Shown here: one piece after another, positions 1 through 6,812 of the stretch
Layout of the letters: each line of letters starts with the position of its first letter
Position numbering within the stretch: position 1 is the stretch's first letter
From: Tetmemena sp. SeJ-2015
Lineage: Eukaryota; Ciliophora; Spirotrichea; Sporadotrichida; Oxytrichidae
NCBI GenBank assembly: GCA_027382625.1
Contig: JAJKFJ010024832.1
Span: 1-11,639 of the forward strand
Direction: 5' to 3'
DNA length: 11,639 nucleotides
The notes under the pieces: model-generated
Databases searched by the model: none
Seen by the model: only the letters and a program-made list of their open reading frames with translations
Told to the model about the DNA's origin: nothing
Position numbers and translations under genes: made by a program

Positions 1-1
1 T

Positions 2-463
2 GAGTTGCAAGAAGTAGACTAGAGTACAGAGGGAGACGAGTCAGTTGAGCCCTCAGAGAGACCTCAAAGACAGTCTAAAGACGGTAATAGCCATCAACCT
101 CAGATAGAATTTGAGGAGGAGACTAAATAGACTCAAGAATTTGAGGAAGTCAATTTAGAAGAAGAAACTGCCTCCCCCCCTTCAAAGAAGAGCAAGAAAG
201 TTTTGATAAACATCAATTTACAAATTTAATAAGTTGTAAAAAACAAGCAAGGCTTTGCTTAGGTAGAGGAAAGCTTGGATAATAGCTCATCGCAGAAGCA
301 GCTAAGAATCAAGAAGAAGCGAAGTAAGACATAGCACTCGGAATATTTCTAGTTTGGAAGCAAAAAACTTGAGAAGAAAAAGGAACCACAACCAGTTCAA
401 GAGTAAAATATCTAAATAGAAGAGGTAGAACTTGAATTCCCAGATGCTGAAGTTTTGGAATGA
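2..463 (+). CDS. C-terminal part of a charged low-complexity protein (5' end outside window)
   Basis: This is an open frame of about 153 codons that enters from the left edge and ends at TGA 461-463. It contains many in-frame TAA/TAG codons and no earlier TGA, so it is coding only under the ciliate code. The protein is very rich in Glu, Gln, Ser and Lys. It has acidic stretches (EFEEETK near the start, EEVELEFPDAEVLE at the end) and basic clusters (PSKKSKK, LRIKKKRSK, KKLEKKK) that could act in nuclear targeting. No catalytic domain or membrane segment is visible, so this is probably a disordered tail of a larger protein. A run of seven C at 174-180 lies inside the frame; the frame is continuous across it, so the base count there is probably right. 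No intron is needed. The downstream neighbour is convergent. Function is not recognised. Confidence 0.8.
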
Positions 464-661
464 TAAATTTAATTTTCAATTCTTTATGAACTGCTAACAA
501 GTAGAGATAAGTTTTAATATGAGTTCAGGCTTTGAATTATCCATAAATCAATTCAATAATAAACATATCTACTATCGATTATATTAATTAAAGTCCAGTT
601 TAAAATTTATGTTGGGAATCACGATTATAATTTATCAATAGCCTTTCTATAACTTTCTATC
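464..661. other. Convergent intergenic spacer
   Basis: This 198 bp AT-rich stretch lies between the TGA of the left gene and the TGA of the minus-strand glutaredoxin-like gene. It must hold both 3' untranslated regions. I see no stem-loop, repeat or RNA gene in it. Confidence 0.6.
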
Positions 662-1621
662 TCAGGAATCTTGATCTGATTGTATCTATTACTTCTTATC
701 TTAGAACCATTATTTGATTTGTCCACTCTAAATGACTTGAAGCATCTAATCCCTGCACCCAATAAACTTATATCCATAAAATATTAGACAGTCATAAACC
801 TCCATTGAAGTCTAATAGCTCTTTTATGGCTTCTTTGTTTCTTATTAATTTGAATCCTGATTATTGTCGAGGCAATGGCTTTTATAATCACCATTTCTCT
901 TCACAATTACTCTCTCATCCGTGCTAATATCATCCAACCATTAAGAATTAGAACATTTAGCAATTTTAAACATTGCTAGAATTGGTTCGCTACTCTTTGC
1001 AAGGAGTCTCTCAGGCTTGAATACCGAGGGCTTCTCTCAAGTTCAATTTCTCTGTAGCTGATTTTATTTTAGTCCAAAAGTAATTTGATCTCCATTGAAT
1101 GGGCAGAATAAGGTTCTGAAAATAGAGTCAGCCTATTCGGGCTTAGGTACCTCAAAGCCTGCTCGCTATTTGTAAGCATCAAACTGTAAGGAGGAGCATT
1201 CAAATATATTAAAGTTATTATTCAATAATCCACAAAATATTGCATGATTGTTGAAGTCAAATTAGTAGACAGACTAAATTTGGCTTTCATTATTTATTAC
1301 ATTAAAAAGAAATAAAGAATTATAAGCATCAAAGACTGGTTAGGCTTCAATCTAATTATTCTATTCAATTTAAAAAGGAGTGAAGTTATTTGAGAATTTT
1401 TCTATAGATCTGACTCTATCTATGATAGCTTAGGGATTGCTTTAAGTTGAATTTGAGGAAATTATCTGTCCTTTAGGAGTAGGAAAGTTTCATCATGATA
1501 ATCTTTGTGATGCTACATCCCTTTGGGGTGACTCATATGCTCAAGAGTGAACTCCTTTTACTCATTTTCAGGCTACTCGATTTCTTTGTGCTCTAAGTTG
1601 GTCACAGTTGAAAAATTGCAT
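662..1621 (-). CDS. Glutaredoxin-like domain protein with serines in place of the CxxC cysteines, multi-exon
   Basis: ATG is at 1621 and TGA at 664-662. The proposed path is: exon 1621-1577, 22-bp intron 1576-1555, a short exon, an intron ending at 1471 or 1440, an exon to 1275, 91-bp intron 1274-1184 (ends CTTACAG), exon 1183-994, 182-bp intron 993-812, last exon 811-662. This gives about 195-200 aa. The N-terminal ~80 residues are Asn/Gln-rich. The rest reads as a glutaredoxin fold: strand 1 RLTLFSEPYSAHS, helix 1 MEIKLLLDQNKI, strand 2 SYREIELE, helix LRDSLQR, then strand EVYDCLIFYG, turn GYKFIGCRD and helix DQMLQVIQSGQI. In active glutaredoxins the first motif is KPYCPYC. Here it is EPYSAHS (SAHS at 1107-1096), so both cysteines are replaced and thiol oxidoreductase activity is unlikely. 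The TVP loop is also altered (EVY). The fold call is inference from motif order; the splice path around 812-993 is the weakest part. Confidence 0.55.
1184..1274 (-). other. 91-bp intron before the glutaredoxin-like fold
   Basis: Donor GTCTGT, acceptor CTTACAG preceded by a pyrimidine-rich tract. It is the only GT donor I found nearby that joins the upstream frame to the frame of strand 1. Confidence 0.5.
1555..1576 (-). other. 22-bp GT...AG intron in the glutaredoxin-like gene
   Basis: Donor GTAGCC and acceptor TAAAAG. It contains two in-frame TGA codons. Removing it joins ...AQRNR to EFTLEHM and changes frame correctly at phase 0. Confidence 0.6.
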
Positions 1622-1986
1622 TTTATAAGCGGCTATAAGTAGAGGAGTCTTAGTTTTAATAGGACTGGCTTTAACATTAAGTGTGGAATATTTTATTTTA
1701 GATAAGCTCAAAGATAATATTCAATTATAATTCAAAGATAATTTTCTGTTTCTCTTTAATCACAAATCCTTTAAAATGTAAAAATTATAAGTTATGTTTT
1801 ATTTTTGGCATTGGATTATATTATTTACATTATAGCTTTAGGAATATAATTTTTAATAAATGTTTGTTAATTTTAAATTTTAAGAATAGCATTTAAGAAA
1901 CTTATTAAATTGAAGATGATCGAAATTGAATTTGAATTTAAATTAAAAAATATACAAATTAAGTTATAATTGCAAACAGAATATAA
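1622..1986. promoter_or_regulatory. Divergent AT-rich intergenic region, probable shared promoter
   Basis: This 365 bp region separates the ATG of the minus-strand gene (1621) from the ATG of the plus-strand gene (1987), so both promoters should lie here. It is strongly AT-rich, with long A and T runs around 1740-1960. No specific factor site can be named with support. Confidence 0.5.
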
Positions 1987-4493
1987 ATGCACAGAAATTC
2001 TACTCAGAGTTAGCATTTTATGCAATAATCAAGTACAGAATAGAACTACTGCAAACCTCTGCAGAAGGATCTCAACAAATCCCAAAATAGTATCTAGATT
2101 AACACCTTCAACCAAGATGGATACAAAGGTTCTTAATCAAATGCAAATCTTCAAAATGATACCCTCTTTAATGAATTCATTAAAATTGTGTAAGTAAGTA
2201 AAATAAATGGGTCAACAGGTCTACACTAATCTTCTCTTGATACTTCCAAATTGTAACCTAAGAGAAAAAGTAAGTCTAATTTTTATAAGATTTATAGTGT
2301 AATTTTTTACTTGTAATGTCTTTAGAAATTATTAAAACTAATTAAACAGAAAATTGTTTCAAAAAAATAAATTTTATGAATAAAAAAAATATGGTAAAAG
2401 TCAAAGCAAAGAGATGATCGCCCAAAGCCAAAATGGACAAGCAGCTCCAATACTAACTCTTTTAACTCGTCAATCTATTAAGCAGCTAGTTATTCAAGGA
2501 GCAGAGCAGATGCCAAAAATGCGTCTTCAACACGCAGAAAGACCTAAGTATTTGCTCAAAATCAACTTAATTCTGGACCATAACTCACTTTGAGACAATC
2601 ACAGCAAAACTCAAACAAATCTTTCAATCTTGTGAAGGTAAATTAGTCTAATAAAACTTTGCCCAACATCTCCTTTTTGAATATCTCTCAATCTTCAGAC
2701 TCCAATCAATAATTTCCTTTACAATTAAATTGATTGGTTTCTCTAATTAAATTAATGGGGTAGCTCAGACAAGAGAAAGTGCCTAGCAATCTGATCAAGG
2801 CGAAACTCTAAGTGTGAGGCAAAGTTAAACTCATTAGAATCCCTTTTTAAAGCCTTCTACATTTAAACATTCTGAAGAAGCTAAATTTATGTCACACGTT
2901 ACTTCTCAAAACTTTAATCCTAATGCCAACTTCCCTCAACCATCTAAAATTATTTATCAAATAAAATATATAAGCAGTAACTGTATTTAAAATATTATAC
3001 ATTTTTAATCTTAATTGCCGAATAGAAGAACTGTGACTTTTGGAAATTTAGCAGATAGAAGAATGAGTAGCTAGAATCGCTTGAGTGGCGTGGATTTAAA
3101 TAAGTCAATAGAAGATTTGAGATAATTATAAGAGAAACTCAATAATTCTAGATTGGAAGAGTCTTTCTTTGAGGAGCATAAAGTGCGTTAATCATTGGGC
3201 AAGTTAATTAATTTAATATCGATGTAAACTATTTAAATAAGTCGAATCAAGAATTGATGAGAGAGGTCATTTCAAAGCAAAAATAGAGAGATTCATTCAG
3301 AGTAGATCTATCTGAAAATAACATGCCAGTAGCTTCCTTAGTAAGTAGAAGACTCTCTAATATCGAAGAACTTAGGAAGATCAAGAAAGATATCAAGCTT
3401 GCTGATATCAAGAAAAAGAGACTTAGTCATTAGATTTTCAACAACAGAGCTACTCCTCTCCAACACAATTTTCCCTCTCCAATTCTAAATCACTCATGTA
3501 ATCGAGTATTTTATCGTGTATTCTTCAAAGCCTTGAGACAAATAAACCTGGATACTAGAATTATTAAACCAAATTTTCACAAAGCGACATAGAAGGAATG
3601 AGATAGACTAGGCAAGAAGATATTATAATGGAGGATAGCAGTTTTGTAGACAAAGCAGAGGAGAGAGACAACAGGAAGTTAGTTCAGTAATTTCTGAGCA
3701 GGAACTTTATAGAATCAGCCAATCAAAAGCTATCATCCATTAACTAAATGAAGTAGGATTTTGATAAGAGCAGAGAAGAGAAACAAGCAAGTCATTATCA
3801 AAGCTTTAGAGAAGAGGAGGAGAAGAGTTTTAATGAAAGTAGAAGCAAGGAGAATAAGCGACAAACTCCGGAGTTCTAGAGCAATCCTTTTTCTAAGAGA
3901 GGATAAGGGGTTGGTGAATCTTTGAAGTCTAGGAGTAATTCTAGAGTCATAGAGAGAATGATAAACAGGAGTGTCACTTTATTTCCTTCCAGCTAGAGTA
4001 ATGTGAGTCCTTTTACTATTTTTCAGTGTTCTGAGAAAGAGGAAGGTAGTGAGGAGGGCAATTAGATATTCTAAGATTGCAATATCGAGCATTAACAGAA
4101 TAATGAAATTTTATAGTCATCAGGTTCCCTCTCTAATTATAATCAACCATTAAAATCCGATCCTGATGCTTTCTTAAGAGAATTCGGGGTAGGCTCAAAA
4201 GATGATGGATTTTACACAGCCAGAAATTCTTTCTTAAAAATTAAATTAAAAAATTTTAGATAAAACAATTTTTCTCTCAAATGTCAAGAAGTAGAGATTC
4301 TTGTCTTCAAAATAATTATCATAGCATTGCTCATAACCCATAAAAATCCAAACCTAAAGTACTACAGACAGTAGGAATTTCAGGGCATGGACGCTCTGAA
4401 TAATTTTCAAAATTCAAGTCAGCTTATAGTCATTAGACTTCAAAGCATCTCAATCTCTCAAGATATATTTATAAATTGGTTTTACCTTTCTGA
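1987..4493 (+). CDS. Long Ser/Asn/Gln/Arg-rich disordered protein with coiled-coil segments, multi-exon
   Basis: Proposed start ATG 1987 (MHRNSTQSQHFMQQ...), end TGA 4491-4493. Exons 1987-2298, 2326-2355, 2401-2645, 2699-3182, 3242-3505, 3538-4188, 4224-4493. The sum is divisible by three and gives about 751 aa. All introns (27, 45, 53, 59, 32 and 35 bp) are GT...AG. The protein is dominated by Ser, Asn, Gln, Arg, Lys and Glu. Heptad-like patches predict short coiled coils: SIEDLRQLQEKLNNSRLEES near 3110-3165 and NIEELRKIKKDIKLADIKKK near 3360-3420. The stretch 3601-4180 is highly charged (KSREEKQASHYQSFREEEEK). No enzyme motif, membrane helix or signal peptide is seen. A scaffold, cytoskeletal or RNA-associated role would be usual for such proteins, but this is speculation. 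The frame used for 3538-4188 stays open to 4822, so the 3' end could instead lie in that frame; I chose the frame that ends at TGA 4493. Confidence 0.6.
2356..2400 (+). other. 45-bp AT-rich intron
   Basis: Donor GTTTCA, acceptor GTAAAAG. It includes the in-frame TGA at 2377 and removes it in frame at phase 0. Confidence 0.5.
3506..3537 (+). other. 32-bp intron
   Basis: Donor GTATTT, acceptor CTTGAG, phase 0. It joins ...ILNHSCNR to TNKPGYQNYQ and avoids the TGA at 3599 in the upstream frame. Confidence 0.5.
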
Positions 4494-4803
4494 ACTAAGA
4501 TTAGATTAGCAAGTAATTTAAGAGGATGAAAACGAGATGGATGTGTCAAACAATTAAAATTTAATCTTATTAAATAAAAGTTCCAAATATATTCGGGTTC
4601 AAATTATATCAATAAATTGCTAGTAAATTCTTTTTTTGTATATTTATTTTTTGCATTTGAAATGGCAATCAATTTTTTCTCAATAAAAAGTTAACAAAAA
4701 CTATATACTCTAACACTTAAATTCCTCCTTTATTTTCTTATACTTTTATAATAAATATAATTATTATAAACCAAAAGAAGAGAGATTCCTCGAACAGAAA
4801 GAA
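4494..4803. other. AT-rich intergenic spacer between two tandem plus-strand genes
   Basis: About 310 bp with long A/T runs around 4560-4770. It should contain the 3' untranslated region of the left gene and the promoter of the right gene. One frame remains open through all of it, but that follows from AT richness with a single stop codon and is not taken as coding. A purine-rich leader (about 4770-4803) precedes the next ATG. Confidence 0.5.
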
Positions 4804-6572
4804 ATGGGAAATATCCCCAGTTGATAACAACTTTAGCATATCTTACTATTAAAATATAGTTTTAAAACTGCTCTAGAGATGAAGAACATTTCAATTAGAT
4901 GGAGCAAACATACAAAATTAGACAGAATGAGCTATAGTAAATATTAAACTATATTTTAAGTTTTCTTCTAAGCCTAATGATAGCTTTGAAGTTGATTAAA
5001 TTTTCCAGAATAACTCCTAAGCCTTACCAACTGATTTTGTGAACCACAACTTACCATCTTCAGATATCTAGCAATCTACACACTTAGCTAATGAGTAATG
5101 CGATATCATAGATAATTAAGAAACCATCAATGAGACCTTAGAGAAAGAGTCGCAGACTGAGGAGATATACACCAAATATTCACAATATATCAAGTCCAGA
5201 GAGTACAAATCAAAGATGAGAGACAGATCTCATCAAGCCAATGAAGATATTATTTATAGTGCATTCAATGAGCAGTCTAGATGGGCCAGGATGCTAAATC
5301 CATTTTTCAGGTTCATTGGACGCAATAGATCTATAGATGATCATTATTATCTTTATTATCCAATAATTGAGTTACTTATTTAAATGATAAGGCTCACAGT
5401 TAGTAAACAATTTAGCAACATTCAAGTCAATCCATTGATAGAACAAAGTCCAGAGGAGCTTCAAGAAAAAGATGGAAAATTGATAAGGGAGTTTGATTAT
5501 TTTCACTTTTAAAATAAAATAATTTGTTAATCTAGAACCTAAAGTAAGTAAAGTATAGTAAAGTAAAATTTTAGGAATGGAATTAATATAGGTTGAATAG
5601 AGATAGGTGATAGTTGATGAGCTTAATACTTCTTAATCCAAAAAAACGTAATTTATTAAACTTATTCAGATTTAAGTTATTGATATTTAGAAATAACTTA
5701 ATGGAGACTAGATCTAAAGAAATGGGAATTTATTTTACTAGTTATTACTTCAGAATTCAACCTGTTTTCGAATTAGAAAAAATGATTTGTGGAGAGTAAG
5801 CAAACCTAATTGAATGCTTTAAAATTTTTAATTATGTTTTAGGTGTTTTCATAGAGATCAGTAGCATGAATAAAAACATTTAAGCAAGAATGCAGAGTAA
5901 ATTTGAGCATGGAGCAAGACGAAAGCTTCCTTTAATCGAAGTCTTAGTCATTATAATAAACTTATTCGAAAGCTCAAACAACTGATATAGAGGTGCAGAT
6001 ATCAAAATATGAGTCGATATTATTCATAAATGAAAGCTTTGTATTTGTAACAATGCAATTCACGATAACCCATCTCTATTCAACCTATAATCAATTTCAA
6101 ATCTCAGCACTTATTAAAGTACTAGACAAGAAACCGTACTATTATCCTATGTAAGAATCTAGAACCTAATAATCTTTTAAATCGTTCTTAACTTTTGCGT
6201 AAATCTACATTATAATTAATATTATCTAAAATAATATATTTCTCATCCTATTCGCTAAAGTCCACTATACAAAATGAGCTTTTTGAGAAAACTCTTCACA
6301 CATACTAGATAGGACATCCCTGAGCTTACCAATTTTTTGGCTTAGAATGAAACCTTCAAGCAAACAGCTAAGAAAATTCATAACAAGAAATCCAATTTCT
6401 TCATTAAAAATGATTTAATTGAACCATGTTTTAATCATTATAATATTTCTTCAGCGACATAGATAACTACCTTGAATAAGAATTGATGGGAAAGAAATAA
6501 GAGGAGGTTAAGAGAATTGCAGACAAAAATTAGAAGACTTCCTCTGGTTGGGGATTCTGGAATAAAAAGTGA
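4804..6572 (+). CDS. PX-like (sorting-nexin-type) domain protein, multi-exon
   Basis: Start ATG 4804 (MGNIP..., a possible N-myristoylation context), end TGA 6570-6572. Exons 4804-4819, 4879-4936, 4984-5543, 5575-5795, 5843-5860, 5885-6198, 6261-6427, 6463-6572, about 487 aa, in frame throughout. Introns are 59, 47, 31, 47, 24, 62 and 35 bp; the 31- and 47-bp ones have good GTAA donors and TTTTAG acceptors. The N-terminal half is acidic, then has ARMLNPFFRFIGR and a hydrophobic stretch YYLYYPIIELLIQMI. From about residue 325 the order of elements resembles a PX domain: DIEVQISKYES, FVFVTMQFTIT, then YSTYNQF where RRYSDF is expected, PYYYP where the PPLP loop is expected, and FLRKLFTH...IPELTNFLAQNETF like the C-terminal PX helices. 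PX domains bind phosphoinositides on endosomes. The basic RR pair of the usual motif is missing, so lipid binding is uncertain. A Lys/Glu-rich tail ends in SSGWGFWNKK. Gene identity is inference. Confidence 0.45.
4937..4983 (+). other. 47-bp intron
   Basis: Donor GTAAAT, acceptor TGATAG. It joins ...YKIRQNEL(Y) to FEVDQIFQNN. Confidence 0.5.
5544..5574 (+). other. 31-bp intron rich in GTAAG/GTAAA repeats
   Basis: Donor GTAAGT, acceptor ATTTTAG. The body repeats GTAAG-like units, so several donors are possible; the first one restores an open frame downstream. Confidence 0.5.
5796..5842 (+). other. 47-bp intron with consensus ends
   Basis: Donor GTAAGC, acceptor GTTTTAG, phase 0. The frame entering it would meet TGA at 5811, inside this intron. 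Confidence 0.6.
5861..5884 (+). other. 24-bp intron carrying an in-frame TGA
   Basis: Donor GTAGCA, acceptor ATTTAAG. If retained, translation stops at TGA 5867-5869. Removal keeps the frame and joins VFSQRS to QECRVNL. Confidence 0.5.
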
Positions 6573-6812
6573 GCATCTAAGAAAAGTTATAGGCAATTCA
6601 TGCTTAGATTACAGAGCCATTTTTTCAATGAGAATTATAAAAGCTCCATTATTTTTCATCAGATAGAATTTTCTAAAACTTATTATCATTTTTCTTAGCC
6701 AGAATTATCATATTTCAATCTCATTAAGCAAGATTAATTACCTATTTGTAGAAATTATAAGTTATCTCACTCAATTTATAGTAATAATCACGATAGTTTG
6801 CTTATGAAGAAA
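6573..6812. other. Convergent spacer, or extra 3' exon of the PX-like gene
   Basis: About 240 bp of AT-rich DNA between two convergent stops. A 24-bp GT...AG segment at 6569-6592 could be an intron. If it is spliced, the PX-like gene would run on to TGA 6864-6866 and overlap the 3' end of the next gene by 54 bp. Confidence 0.4.

Noticed and set aside
309..500. Minus-strand open frame opposite the 3' end of the left gene
   Set aside because: It is antisense to a clear charged coding frame and has hydrophobic, low-acid composition typical of a shadow.
1916..2592. Alternative plus-strand frame starting at ATG 1916 and passing MIAQSQNGQAAPILTLL at 2414
   Set aside because: It runs into TGA at 2592 and does not connect to the clearly coding frames downstream; the Ser/Asn-rich frame does and matches their composition.
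3181..3242. AAGT direct repeats flanking an AT-rich segment, considered as an internal eliminated sequence with pointers
   Set aside because: Removing the segment between the repeats leads to the wrong frame, whereas a 59-bp GT...AG intron at 3183-3241 restores the coding frame.
5614..5978. Plus-strand frame with METRSKEMGIYF and RRKLPLIEVLVIII, considered as a PEX16-like protein
   Set aside because: It ends at TGA near 5980. Continuing would need three further TGA codons to be sense, and the competing frame joins through two consensus introns (5544-5574, 5796-5842).
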